Below, in pieces: positions 1-7,954 of a stretch of 38,114 nucleotides of DNA. This DNA is from Gammaproteobacteria bacterium. GTDB lineage: Bacteria; Pseudomonadota; Gammaproteobacteria; SZUA-229. A program made the position numbers and the translations under genes. Within the stretch, counting starts at the first letter, position 1. Each line of letters opens with the position of its first letter. The notes under the pieces were generated by a model. That model saw nothing but the letters and a program-made list of their open reading frames with translations. It ran no database searches and was not told the origin of the DNA. The DNA is taken from the NCBI GenBank assembly GCA_026195255.1, contig JAPHSS010000057.1:1-38114 (forward strand), read 5' to 3'.

Positions 1-43
1 AGGCGGGAGAAAGCAAAACTGTTTGCTTTCTCTATTTCCGCCT
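1..43. repeat. Long hairpin at the left edge
   Basis: Positions 7-17 and 22-32 form a perfect 11-bp inverted repeat with a 4-nt loop. An outer 6-bp arm (AGGCGG at 1-6, CCGCCT at 38-43) extends it with a small bulge. No U-run follows within the visible sequence, so it may be a repeat-element end or part of a terminator for the convergent gene to the left. It is cut by the window edge. Confidence 0.5.
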
Positions 44-47
44 TCAC

Positions 48-102
48 CCCTGCGGGTCGTTAATCGAGCTGCGATTGCACATTGAGTGCAATCGATCTCG
101 AT
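48..102. repeat. 55-bp direct repeat, copy 1
   Basis: This 55-bp sequence recurs identically at 189-243. It is itself a hairpin: GATTGCAC / GTGCAATC around a 5-nt loop, with outer arms ATCGAG / CTCGAT. No gene lies here. The 86 bp between the two copies show nothing recognisable. Confidence 0.85.
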
Positions 103-188
103 AGCTTTAATAGGAATGGATTAGAAATTACTTCGTCAGGTTTTTTACTGCGTATAAACCGTCCCTGGTGCAGACGCCGGCCCCGCAT

Positions 189-243
189 CCCTGCGGGTCG
201 TTAATCGAGCTGCGATTGCACATTGAGTGCAATCGATCTCGAT
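189..243. repeat. 55-bp direct repeat, copy 2, touching the rho stop codon
   Basis: Identical to 48-102. The inner stem pairs 214-221 with 227-234; the outer arms are 204-209 and 238-243. Its last base is the first base of the reverse-strand TAA stop of rho, so the hairpin sits immediately 3' of the rho reading frame and may stabilise or terminate the rho mRNA. There is no clear U-tract, so termination is inference. Confidence 0.85.
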
Positions 244-1502
244 TAACCCTTTTTCATTAGGTCGAAGAATTCGTTGTTGGTTTTGGTGCTTGACAGGCGT
301 TCTAACATAAATTCTATAGCCGCTGTTTCATTCATTGGGTGTAATACTTTACGTAACACCCACATCATTTGTAGCTCTTCAGGATCTGTTAATTTTTCTT
401 CACGACGCGTACCGGAACGGTTGATATTAATACCCGGGTAAATACGTTTTTCTGTGATTTTACGATCAAGGTGTATCTCTGAGTTACCTGTACCTTTGAA
501 TTCTTCGTAAATAACTTCATCCATCTTAGAACCCGTATCAACTAATGCTGTTGCCATAATAGTGATACTGCCACCTTCTTCAATATTTCGTGCAGCGCCA
601 AAGAAACGTTTTGGACGATGTAATGCATGAGCATCTACACCACCGGTTAGTACTTTACCTGATGAAGGAATTACCGTGTTATATGCTCGAGCTAAACGGG
701 TAATTGAATCAAGCAATATAACCACATCTTTTTTATGCTCAGCTAGACGTTTGGCTTTTTCAATTACCATTTCAGCAACCTGAACGTGACGACTTGCAGG
801 CTCATCAAACGTAGATGATACAACTTCTCCACGTACCATTCGTTGCATCTCGGTGACTTCTTCCGGGCGTTCATCAATTAATAAAACGATGAGGTAACAC
901 TCTGGATGATTCGCGGCTATTGATTGAGCAAGGTTACTCATCAACATCGTTTTACCTGCTTTAGGTGGCGATACAATTAATCCACGCTGACCTTTACCAA
1001 TGGGTGATACAAGATCAATAATACGTCCGGTAATGTCTTCCGAACTACCATTACCACGTTCAAGTGTTAAACGCTCTTCTGGATGTAACGGCGTCAGATT
1101 TTCAAACGCTATTTTATTTTTTGCCTGCTCCGGTGGATCAAAATTAATTGTATCCACTTTCAACATAGCAAAATATCGCTCGCTATCTTTTGGTGGTCTT
1201 ATCTTGCCCGCCAGGGTGTCACCTGTTCTTAACCCAAAACGCCTAATCTGGCTGGGGGACACATAAATATCGTCCGGGCCTGCCAGATATGAACCTTCTG
1301 CCGATCTTAAAAAGCCGAAGCCATCCTGCAATATTTCCAGTACGCCATCGCCAAATATATCTTCACCACTTTTGGCGTGAGCTTTTAATATGGCAAAAAT
1401 TATGTCCTGTTTTTTTGCTCGGGCTAAATTTTCCAGTTTCATGGATTGAGCAATTTCAACAAGGTCGGCTGGTGCTTTTTTCTTTAATTCAGATAAATTC
1501 AT
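243..1502 (-). CDS. rho: Transcription termination factor Rho
   Basis: Rho is the hexameric RNA-dependent ATPase/translocase that releases RNA polymerase at factor-dependent terminators. At 419 residues it matches the E. coli protein in length. Visible in order: the N-terminal Rho helical domain (about 1-45), the cold-shock-like RNA-binding domain (about 50-118, with DGFGFLR and DDIYVS), the Walker A loop SPPKAGKT (about 178-185), the Walker B region ending [10 protein letters not shown] (about 207-216), and the Q/R-loop region with [15 protein letters not shown]. It lies about 280 bp downstream of trxA on the same strand, as in E. coli. The Shine-Dalgarno sequence is weak. A 55-bp hairpin repeat abuts the stop codon. 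Confidence 0.98.
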   Translation of the reverse strand: MNLSELKKKAPADLVEIAQSMKLENLARAKKQDIIFAILKAHAKSGEDIFGDGVLEILQDGFGFLRSAEGSYLAGPDDIYVSPSQIRRFGLRTGDTLAGKIRPPKDSERYFAMLKVDTINFDPPEQAKNKIAFENLTPLHPEERLTLERGNGSSEDITGRIIDLVSPIGKGQRGLIVSPPKAGKTMLMSNLAQSIAANHPECYLIVLLIDERPEEVTEMQRMVRGEVVSSTFDEPASRHVQVAEMVIEKAKRLAEHKKDVVILLDSITRLARAYNTVIPSSGKVLTGGVDAHALHRPKRFFGAARNIEEGGSITIMATALVDTGSKMDEVIYEEFKGTGNSEIHLDRKITEKRIYPGININRSGTRREEKLTDPEELQMMWVLRKVLHPMNETAAIEFMLERLSSTKTNNEFFDLMKKG

Positions 1503-1723
1503 AGTAGGAAAGTTTTTTGAAAGGTTGTGATTAGACGGAATATGCCTTAAATAGATTTAAATTAGTAAAATGTATTTATGGTTTTATTAACTTGGGCTTT
1601 ATTTTAATTGGTTTTTATACAGACTGACTTAAATTATTAAGGCCTGTTTTTTTAGATCGCATTTAGGTCGGCTAAGAGTTTGCCGGCTACGATTTATTTA
1701 CGAAACGAACTGTAACACACAAG

Positions 1724-1758
1724 TTTCAGAACGTCTACTTTTAGTACACGCTCTGAAA
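1724..1758. terminator. Possible weak terminator hairpin after trxA
   Basis: TTTCAGA (1724-1730) and TCTGAAA (1752-1758) are inverted repeats about 20 bp beyond the trxA stop on the minus strand. The stem is short, the loop is long and there is no strong U-tract, so read-through towards rho is likely. Otherwise the 278 bp between rho and trxA hold no gene that I recognise. Confidence 0.3.
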
Positions 1759-1780
1759 TACATGTCAAATCACATACAAT

Positions 1781-2104
1781 TTATATATTGCTGTCTAAAA
1801 ATGCTGTTAACTGTGATTTTGATAAAGCACCCACTTTAGTTGCTTCAACCTCACCGTTTTTAAACAACATTAATGTAGGTATACCGCGAATTCCGAACTT
1901 GGGCGGTGTACCTGGATTTTCATCAATGTTCAGCTTGGTGATTTTCACCTTGCCGTCATAAGAGCCTGCAATTTCTTCAAGAATGGGCGCAATCATTTTA
2001 CATGGGCCACACCACTCTGCCCAATAATCAACTAATACAGGCACATCAGAATTTAGTACGTCATTTTCAAAACTGTCATCAGATACATGAACGATCTCAC
2101 TCAC
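1781..2104 (-). CDS. trxA: Thioredoxin 1
   Basis: A 107-residue cytoplasmic thioredoxin, the general dithiol reductant for ribonucleotide reductase, methionine sulfoxide reductases and other targets. The active site WCGPC is at residues 31-35, and the cis-proline is in [11 protein letters not shown]. Length and sequence pattern are those of classical TrxA. The start codon is GTG at 2104, supported by a GGAGG ribosome binding site (complement of 2114-2118) nine bases upstream. It lies upstream of rho on the same strand and is divergent from the rhlB-type helicase, the order seen in E. coli. Confidence 0.97.
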   Translation of the reverse strand: MSEIVHVSDDSFENDVLNSDVPVLVDYWAEWCGPCKMIAPILEEIAGSYDGKVKITKLNIDENPGTPPKFGIRGIPTLMLFKNGEVEATKVGALSKSQLTAFLDSNI

Positions 2105-2275
2105 AGTGGTTAACCTCCGGGTTAGGATATACCTACATTCTATAGCTTTTTTGAATTATTCTCATACAAATTTAGCGCTATATTCAGGGTAGTTTGTTAT
2201 ATATTTTCGATAGAAGCCATATTAGCTATTTTTACAGATTTGTACAGTCCGCCTGCATACTATATGCTTAGATAT

Positions 2276-3622
2276 ATGAGCACACACTTAACTGATCAAA
2301 GATTCGACCAATATAAATTACCTGACTCTCTTCTGCAAGGCTTGAATCAGGCTGGATTTCAACAATGCACTCCTATTCAGGCGGATAGCCTTAGCATCTC
2401 CCTCAAGGGACAGGATGTCGCAGGGGAAGCACAGACAGGCACGGGTAAAACCATCGCTTTCCTGGTGGCAGTTTATAATAAACTGTTAACAGAACCTGCT
2501 CCAGAACATAGAAAACCTAACCAGCCCCGCGCATTAATACTGGCTCCCACCCGTGAACTTGCCATACAGATTCACAAGGATGCGGAGCTCATCGGAAAAA
2601 ATACGGGGCTAAAACTGGCTTTAATATACGGCGGCACGGGTTATGAACAGCAACAAAAATCAATTACCGATGGTGTAGATATTCTGATAGGTACACCTGG
2701 ACGGTTAATCGACTTTCTTAAACAAAATATTTATAACCTGAAAATGGTGCAATCACTGGTTTTAGATGAAGCTGACCGTATGTTCGATTTAGGCTTTATA
2801 AACGATATTCGTTATTTGATTCGTCGCTGCCCCGAACCTAAGCAACGTTTGAGCATGCTTTTTTCTGCCACTCTATCTTTCCGAGTGCAAGAGCTCGCAT
2901 ACGACCAGATGAATGCCCCGAAACACATTAAGATTAAATCTGAAAATCGAACCGCCGATAAAATAGAAGAACGGGTTTATTATCCGGCCAATGACGAAAA
3001 AATACCTCTATTAATTGGCTTACTACGTAAAGAAAACCCAACCCGTAGTATCGTTTTTGTTAATACAAAACGCGTAGCCGATAACATTAATGCCTGGTTA
3101 ACGGGTAATGGCATGCCACCGGCGATTCTTTCTGGTGACGTGCCTCAGAAAAAACGTCAAAGCTTACTCAAGCAATTTCAGGACGGTGAAAACACTATTT
3201 TAGTTGCAACAGACGTCGCTGCCCGTGGTTTACACATTCCCGAAGTTAGTCATGTATTTAACTTTGATCTACCTCAACAGGCAGAGGATTATGTGCACCG
3301 TATCGGGCGAACAGCCCGTGCCGGCGCCTCTGGCATAGCGATTAGTTTTGCTTGTGAAGATTACGCTCATTTTTTACCAGAAATTGAAGAGTATATTAAA
3401 CACTCAATACCGAACGAGAGCGTGACTAGCGAACTGCTCGTTGAACTGAAACCAAAGGCCCGAGTAGAGCGTTATGGAGGCCAGAAGAAGAAACATGGTC
3501 ATAGGCCTGGTGATCGATCCGGCAACCGTAACCAACAGGGCACAAGACACCACAATAGAAATCACAGCCACCACAAGTCGCATAATTCACATCAGTCTAA
3601 AAAGGCTACATCGGATAGTTAA
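2276..3622 (+). CDS. rhlB: DEAD-box ATP-dependent RNA helicase, RhlB type
   Basis: RhlB unwinds structured RNA and in enterobacteria is part of the RNA degradosome. From the start at 2276 (448 residues) the motifs are: Q motif CTPIQ, motif I AQTGTGKT (52-59), Ia PTRELA (91-96), DEAD (164-167), SAT (187-189), VATDVAARG (about 325) and HRIGRTAR (about 350). The beginning, MSTHLTDQRF, matches the usual RhlB N-terminus, so I prefer it to an in-frame ATG at 2240; no strong ribosome binding site decides the matter. The last 40 residues are a disordered His/Asn/Lys-rich tail, probably RNA-binding. The position divergent from trxA-rho supports RhlB over RhlE or SrmB. Confidence 0.93.
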   Translation: MSTHLTDQRFDQYKLPDSLLQGLNQAGFQQCTPIQADSLSISLKGQDVAGEAQTGTGKTIAFLVAVYNKLLTEPAPEHRKPNQPRALILAPTRELAIQIHKDAELIGKNTGLKLALIYGGTGYEQQQKSITDGVDILIGTPGRLIDFLKQNIYNLKMVQSLVLDEADRMFDLGFINDIRYLIRRCPEPKQRLSMLFSATLSFRVQELAYDQMNAPKHIKIKSENRTADKIEERVYYPANDEKIPLLIGLLRKENPTRSIVFVNTKRVADNINAWLTGNGMPPAILSGDVPQKKRQSLLKQFQDGENTILVATDVAARGLHIPEVSHVFNFDLPQQAEDYVHRIGRTARAGASGIAISFACEDYAHFLPEIEEYIKHSIPNESVTSELLVELKPKARVERYGGQKKKHGHRPGDRSGNRNQQGTRHHNRNHSHHKSHNSHQSKKATSDS

Positions 3623-3644
3623 GCCCTAATTATTATCAACTTGC

Positions 3645-3674
3645 TAATCTAACGCGATTTAACGCGTTAGATTA
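3645..3674. terminator. 12-bp perfect hairpin after rhlB
   Basis: TAATCTAACGCG (3645-3656) and CGCGTTAGATTA (3663-3674) pair perfectly around a 6-nt loop, 22 bp after the helicase stop. The trailing sequence is T-rich but has no clean U-run, so it may be a weak terminator or an mRNA 3'-end stabiliser. Confidence 0.5.
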
Positions 3675-3692
3675 ATTTAAGTCAGCATCATT

Positions 3693-4484
3693 ATGATAAT
3701 CGAAACCTTACTCTATCTTTTACTTGGTGCTTTTGTCGGTTTACTGGCTGGATTATTAGGCGTAGGTGGCGGATTAATTATTGTGCCCATACTAGCAGCC
3801 ATGTTTGTTTATAACGGCCTGCCATATGAAATAATAATGCACCTCGCACTCGGCACTTCATTAGCAAGCATCCTCTTTACATCCATTTCATCTGTTTACA
3901 GCCATCACAAACATCAGGCTGTTAACTGGAGTCGTGTTAGCAAGCTTAGCCCTGGGGTTCTACTTGGTGCCTGGCTGGGGGGTTTATTCGCAAGCACGTT
4001 AAGCACTGATATATTAAAACCCGTATTTGCAACTTTTGAGTTACTGGTCGCCGCTTATTTACTCTGGGGTGTAAAAACTCAAACCCATGAAAACACACCC
4101 GCATTATTAAATTTCACCATCAGTGGCGGCATTATCGGTTATATTTCTTCGATCGTAGGCATAGGTGGTGGTACGTTGACCGTACCCTGGCTTATGTGGC
4201 ACGGCAGCAGTATTCACAAGGCCATAGCCACCTCAGCTGCAGTTGGTTTTCCTATTGCTGCAGGCGGAGCTGTGAGTTATTTGTACGCGGGTTGGGGGCA
4301 TGACTTATTACCTCAACACAGTATGGGGTTTATATATCTTCCTGCGCTTATCAGCATCATTGTTAGCAGTATAATGTTCGCACCTTTAGGGGCCAATCTG
4401 GCACATAAACTCGATGTGAAAAAGTTAAAACGAATCTTTGCTTTTCTGTTAATTGGTTTAGCGGTTTATTTGTTTTTGAGCTAG
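3693..4484 (+). CDS. TauE/SafE family membrane permease
   Basis: A 263-residue inner-membrane protein of the TauE/SafE (formerly DUF81) family, whose characterised members export sulfite, sulfoacetate or related small anions. It shows about eight hydrophobic segments arranged as two similar halves. Each half carries the family glycine motif: LLGVGGGLIIVPIL near residue 22 and IVGIGGGTLTVPWL near residue 155. Length is normal. It follows rhlB at 70 bp after a hairpin and is probably transcribed separately. The substrate cannot be read from the sequence; no sulfur-metabolism genes sit next to it. Confidence 0.9.
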   Translation: MIIETLLYLLLGAFVGLLAGLLGVGGGLIIVPILAAMFVYNGLPYEIIMHLALGTSLASILFTSISSVYSHHKHQAVNWSRVSKLSPGVLLGAWLGGLFASTLSTDILKPVFATFELLVAAYLLWGVKTQTHENTPALLNFTISGGIIGYISSIVGIGGGTLTVPWLMWHGSSIHKAIATSAAVGFPIAAGGAVSYLYAGWGHDLLPQHSMGFIYLPALISIIVSSIMFAPLGANLAHKLDVKKLKRIFAFLLIGLAVYLFLS

Positions 4485-4518
4485 ATTGATGATTTCACTG
4501 TTTAGGCTCATCTCCCAC

Positions 4519-4657
4519 GGGGAAAGGTCGCAGCTTTTTGCGCCCTGTCCCCTTAAGCCGTACCACCAAGAGCTGTTAGTGTAGTGAGCCGACTCCGTAA
4601 AACTTTTGATGGCATCACAACAGGGGACAGGGCGCCAAAAACCGGCGTCCTTTCCCC
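4519..4657. repeat. MITE-like element with about 36-bp inverted ends
   Basis: The ends 4519-4553 and 4622-4657 are near-perfect inverted repeats starting GGGGAAAGG and ending GCGCCCTGTCCCCT. About 70 bp of unique sequence lies between them. A partial third copy of one arm occurs at 12941-12987. No transposase is encoded and I find no obvious target-site duplication. A 71-codon reading frame across it is explained by the repeat and is not a gene. Confidence 0.75.
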
Positions 4658-4686
4658 AATCATGATTCGACATACGTTATGACGTT

Positions 4687-5094
4687 CTATTTTACTGCCT
4701 TGCCTACGTCCTTTAGCTGGGCGGCTGGTTTCTTCATGCCTGATTGATAACGTAGCGGATACAACACCTCAGTTAACTTAATCAGGGCGTTTATATAAAG
4801 CTGCTTTGGGTACCGATTACAATGACGCTGCAGCCAGCCCTGAGTTTCTGCAAACTCAGACTCACCCAGAATATTATAGGTATTAGGCATAATGACATTA
4901 AACGCGGTTAAATAACCGATTGTCCAGTCAATAAAATAATCCTGCTGACGCCCACCCGCTTTCATTGAATCCAGGTACGCCTTACAACTATCAGCCCCGG
5001 CACCATACACTGCGTAACCACCCTCGAAATCTCTGGCAAAAACCTGCTGGTTAAACATAATTAGTATAAAACAGCCAATAATTAAGCGCTTCAT
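4687..5094 (-). CDS. Small secreted protein, possibly Rap1a/Tai-like
   Basis: A 135-residue protein with a clear signal peptide (MKRLIIGCFILIMF, cleavage after about residue 20, VFA-RDF), so probably periplasmic. The mature part has two cysteines (in DSCKAYL and QRHCNRYP) likely to form a disulfide, and a central YFIDWTIGYLTAFN segment. The spacing of GAGADSC, the aromatic GYLTAFN segment and the C-terminal HCNRYP segment recalls the Rap1a/Tai and HdeA-like small secreted helical family. That resemblance is from memory and not certain. It stands alone on the minus strand between a MITE-like element and a DsbA-type gene; no T6SS effector is nearby. Confidence 0.7.
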   Translation of the reverse strand: MKRLIIGCFILIMFNQQVFARDFEGGYAVYGAGADSCKAYLDSMKAGGRQQDYFIDWTIGYLTAFNVIMPNTYNILGESEFAETQGWLQRHCNRYPKQLYINALIKLTEVLYPLRYQSGMKKPAAQLKDVGKAVK

Positions 5095-5214
5095 AACATT
5101 CCCATAAGTTAGATGAATAGATTAAGCATAACCCGTGAAAAGAAATTCTTCGAGTTTGATTTATAATTAAAATCAGACTATTGTCTTATTCATAGTACTT
5201 TCACAGGCATAACG

Positions 5215-5877
5215 ATGAAGAAACCAGAATTAAAAATCTCGATTCTTACAGATTATATTTGCCCTTTCTGCTTCATAGGGCATTTGCGCCTTGATGCTCT
5301 TCGTGAACTTTATGACTTAAAAATTAACTGGTGCTTTATTGAGATTCACCCGGAAACCCCTCAGCAGGGACACTCAGTAAAAATGCTGAATTATGATAAT
5401 GATGCCTGGGACGAAATGACAAAAAATCTCATGCAGCTTGCAGATGAAGAAGGTATAAATATTTGTGAACAAACAATAATCACTAATTCACGTAAAGCAT
5501 TATTACTCAGCGAAGCGACTAAACCACTTGGAGCCGATGTATTTTACCCCCTGCATGAACAATTATTTAGCGCTTATTTCATTGAAGGTAAAAATATTGG
5601 TGATGAAAACATTCTTAGAGATATCGCCAAACAAAACAATATTCCTGAAAACCTTATAAATCAGGCATGGAGTGATAAATACGCAAATGGCCCAGCCGAT
5701 TCGGTGCCCTCCAGCCTGTTACCCTACCTGCAATATGCAGGTGCCATACAAGCAAAAAGCGTACCCACCTTTATTATTGGCAAAGAAATACTGAATGGTG
5801 TCGTTACCCGGGAAAAACTGCTACAAGCCGCAAAAAAGGCGACACATAATGATGAAAACAAGGAAAAACTGAACTAG
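5215..5877 (+). CDS. DsbA-family oxidoreductase, FrnE-like
   Basis: A 220-residue thioredoxin-fold protein with an inserted helical domain. The redox motif CPFC is at residues 16-19, in the context TDYICPFCFIG typical of the FrnE / 2-hydroxychromene-2-carboxylate isomerase-like group. The cis-proline is in SVPTF (Pro184). There is no signal peptide, so it is probably cytoplasmic, unlike DsbA itself. Family members act as disulfide oxidoreductases or isomerases; the substrate is unknown. The gene stands about 120 bp from the divergent secreted-protein gene and 44 bp before the next plus-strand gene, with which it may be co-transcribed. Confidence 0.88.
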   Translation: MKKPELKISILTDYICPFCFIGHLRLDALRELYDLKINWCFIEIHPETPQQGHSVKMLNYDNDAWDEMTKNLMQLADEEGINICEQTIITNSRKALLLSEATKPLGADVFYPLHEQLFSAYFIEGKNIGDENILRDIAKQNNIPENLINQAWSDKYANGPADSVPSSLLPYLQYAGAIQAKSVPTFIIGKEILNGVVTREKLLQAAKKATHNDENKEKLN

Positions 5878-5921
5878 GCTTAAAGCACAATAAACTAAAG
5901 TCTGAATTTAAAAACATCATT

Positions 5922-6470
5922 ATGGATTTCCCAACAAGCGAACTCTGGAACTATTCCACACAAGTCTGGACACTACCTGAAGTAGAAACAATTTGCCTGA
6001 TTTTACAGGATGACTATGATGCAAATGTAAATATTCTACTCTACTGCTGCTGGATAGGTGACAAAAATCTGAGTTTAAATGATGACGATTTACAGGCCTT
6101 AATAGATACGGTGCAGCCCTGGCAAACTATTATCAAACCCTTACGCGATTCTCGTAAAATGATGAAGCAGCAGCTAATTGCCCTGCCCGCCAGTTTGATA
6201 GAACAGACAGTTTGTAATATAAGTGAAATGGAAATCAATGCCGAACACATGACGCAACTGGCATTAGAAAAAGTTTTGTTACCAGAAAGCTTTTCAACTT
6301 GCGGCGAGCAAAACAGCATAAAATGCAGTCTTAACAATATAAAAGCTTATCTAAATTCACTCGACAGTATTTCATCAGCTGATGAAATACTGCCGCAAAT
6401 CAGTCAGTTACTAAGCGCCATCTTTCAAGATGAAGAAGCCGTACAGATGGCCATGATGAGTGAGACATAA
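5922..6470 (+). CDS. TIGR02444 (DUF2390) family protein
   Basis: A 182-residue soluble protein of a gammaproteobacterial family with no established function. The N-terminal half has the family pattern LWNYSTQVWTLPEVETICLILQDD (about 6-30), then an aromatic/Cys LLYCCWIG segment and W-Q-T-I-I-K-P-L-R around residue 70. The C-terminal 90 residues are helical and acidic. There is no signal peptide or membrane segment. It lies 44 bp after the FrnE-like gene. I recognise the family only, not a role. Confidence 0.75.
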   Translation: MDFPTSELWNYSTQVWTLPEVETICLILQDDYDANVNILLYCCWIGDKNLSLNDDDLQALIDTVQPWQTIIKPLRDSRKMMKQQLIALPASLIEQTVCNISEMEINAEHMTQLALEKVLLPESFSTCGEQNSIKCSLNNIKAYLNSLDSISSADEILPQISQLLSAIFQDEEAVQMAMMSET

Positions 6471-6525
6471 AACACTGGTAAATCTAATTTTTATGTAAAA
6501 GAGTCAGCTCAATTAACCTTTAACT

Positions 6526-7122
6526 TTATTCATCTTCTTCTACGCCCAACATCGCATCCTTCAGCTCTTCAGTTACAGGCTCTTTACCCAACCACACAGA
6601 TAATAAAGCCTGATTGAAATCCGCACCATTAATAACGCCTTTCTGCTCGCCTTTGATTGTCACCCGTGTACCCTGTTCGGGAATGTAATCAAGTAACACA
6701 ACATCACCCTTATGTAGATTTAAAAACATAGCATTAAATTTATCAAGCCTGTCTTTTAACGCTATAAAAACAGCGCTTTCTACATTTTCTTCAAAACCTT
6801 CTAACCAGGCATTTACCAGCTTTTCCTTTTCTACTTCATCATAAAGAAAATGCATCACCACTCGATTGGCTTGTGGCGTCTTTAGTACTGCATCCGCACT
6901 GCTCTGTTTAGCTGGCAAATATAATGCCCCGGCATATATTTTGAAAAAGAACTTATAACGAATCCCTGCGCCATTTAGTACCAGTTGTTTTTCAATACCA
7001 TCTACAGATACCTGCTCACTAAAACTAATACCTGCTACGTCACGTGCCACTAAACTTGAATTAAATAACAATCCAAAAGAAAGCCCTAAAACAGCTTGAA
7101 ATATACGCCCTGAAAGTTTCAT
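6526..7122 (-). CDS. Chalcone isomerase-like secreted protein
   Basis: A 198-residue protein with an N-terminal signal sequence (residues 1-25, SSLVA-RDVAG) followed by the bacterial chalcone-isomerase-like domain: AGISFSEQV..LVLNGAGIRYKFFFKIYAGALYLP, then VVMHFLYDEVEKEKLVNAWLEG, and a late G-IGADFN-like segment (NGADFNQALLSVWLG). In plants the fold hosts chalcone isomerase, but bacterial secreted homologues have no proven isomerase activity; lipid binding has been suggested for the fold. It probably resides in the periplasm or outer envelope. It is a single gene facing the GGDEF gene. Confidence 0.85.
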   Translation of the reverse strand: MKLSGRIFQAVLGLSFGLLFNSSLVARDVAGISFSEQVSVDGIEKQLVLNGAGIRYKFFFKIYAGALYLPAKQSSADAVLKTPQANRVVMHFLYDEVEKEKLVNAWLEGFEENVESAVFIALKDRLDKFNAMFLNLHKGDVVLLDYIPEQGTRVTIKGEQKGVINGADFNQALLSVWLGKEPVTEELKDAMLGVEEDE

Positions 7123-7201
7123 ATATAATATCCTGTGAATTGATTTAAAAACACTATACTCCAGAGTAACAATTTATCAAATTCATAGCTAATAATTAAT
7201 C

Positions 7202-7897
7202 ATGCTTACATCAAAAGATAAAAAGAATACGAGTATATTCGTTTATTACTTATTAGCATCAACACTCGTATTCAGCATACTGACTTTAATTCATTCCTGG
7301 ATTACATTTAACCAGGTGCAAATTATTCATTTTCTAATTCCAGTATTTGCCAGTACAGTAGTGGGATACCTTTTAGCGCATAACAAAATACTACAGCTGG
7401 AATTAATACAACTGGCAAATACTGATAAATTAACAGGCGCCTGCAATCGCCTTTACTTTGATGAAAGACTAAAACAGGAAATTGACAGGGCCAGACGATA
7501 TAAGCAATTTTTTTCAATTATTTATCTGGATATTGACCACTTTAAACGGGTTAACGACAAATTTGGTCACGGCACTGGAGATGAGGTACTTAAAAGCTTT
7601 TCAAAAATAGTTAAAAGCCAGAATCGTGAATCTGATATTTTTGCAAGATTTGGTGGCGAGGAATTTATTATTCTTACCCAGATGGCTGACAAAGCATCTG
7701 CATATAACTTATATGAACGCATAAAAAAAGCCGTCAAAGATTATGAATATAAACCATCGGAAAAAATCACCTTTAGCGCCGGCATAGCTGAATTTGATAT
7801 AGAAGAAGACAGTATTCAAAGCATTCTGGAACGTGCAGACAAGGCCCTCTACAAGGCTAAAGAAGAGGGTAGAAACCGTGCAGTTATTGCTGACTAA
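7202..7897 (+). CDS. Membrane-anchored diguanylate cyclase (GGDEF)
   Basis: A 231-residue protein: two transmembrane helices (about 11-32 and 40-59), a short linker, then a GGDEF domain (about 70-228). The active site is GGEEF at 151-155, a functional variant, preceded by the inhibitory I-site RESD at 142-145 with the standard five-residue spacing. The metal/GTP region YLDIDHFKRVNDKFGH is intact. It should make cyclic di-GMP with product inhibition. The sensing part is only two helices with about 7 exposed residues, so the input signal is probably membrane state or a partner protein. Confidence 0.93.
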   Translation: MLTSKDKKNTSIFVYYLLASTLVFSILTLIHSWITFNQVQIIHFLIPVFASTVVGYLLAHNKILQLELIQLANTDKLTGACNRLYFDERLKQEIDRARRYKQFFSIIYLDIDHFKRVNDKFGHGTGDEVLKSFSKIVKSQNRESDIFARFGGEEFIILTQMADKASAYNLYERIKKAVKDYEYKPSEKITFSAGIAEFDIEEDSIQSILERADKALYKAKEEGRNRAVIAD

Positions 7898-7906
7898 ATT
7901 ATTGCC

Positions 7907-7945
7907 CTGCTATGCCACATCACCAATGGAGATGAGGCATAGCAG
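7907..7945. terminator. Convergent hairpin between the GGDEF gene and gcvPB
   Basis: CTGCTATGCC (7907-7916) pairs with GGCATAGCAG (7936-7945). Inside it CATC pairs with GATG, giving a 14-bp stem with one A-A mismatch and a 9-nt loop. It lies between two converging stop codons. Neither side has a good U-tract, so it is a plausible but non-canonical bidirectional 3'-end structure. Confidence 0.45.
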
Positions 7946-7954
7946 TATAACCAT

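Noticed and set aside
1000-1266. Plus-strand reading frame inside rho
   Set aside because: It is the antisense shadow of a strongly conserved gene; there is no ribosome binding site or family match.
2240-2275. 12-codon extension of the RhlB-type helicase
   Set aside because: The family N-terminus starts at the ATG at 2276, and the extension has no ribosome binding site or similarity.
4458-4673. 71-codon minus-strand reading frame
   Set aside because: It runs through both arms of the inverted-repeat element at 4519-4657 and overlaps the end of the TauE/SafE gene; the protein has low complexity of coding character and no family match.
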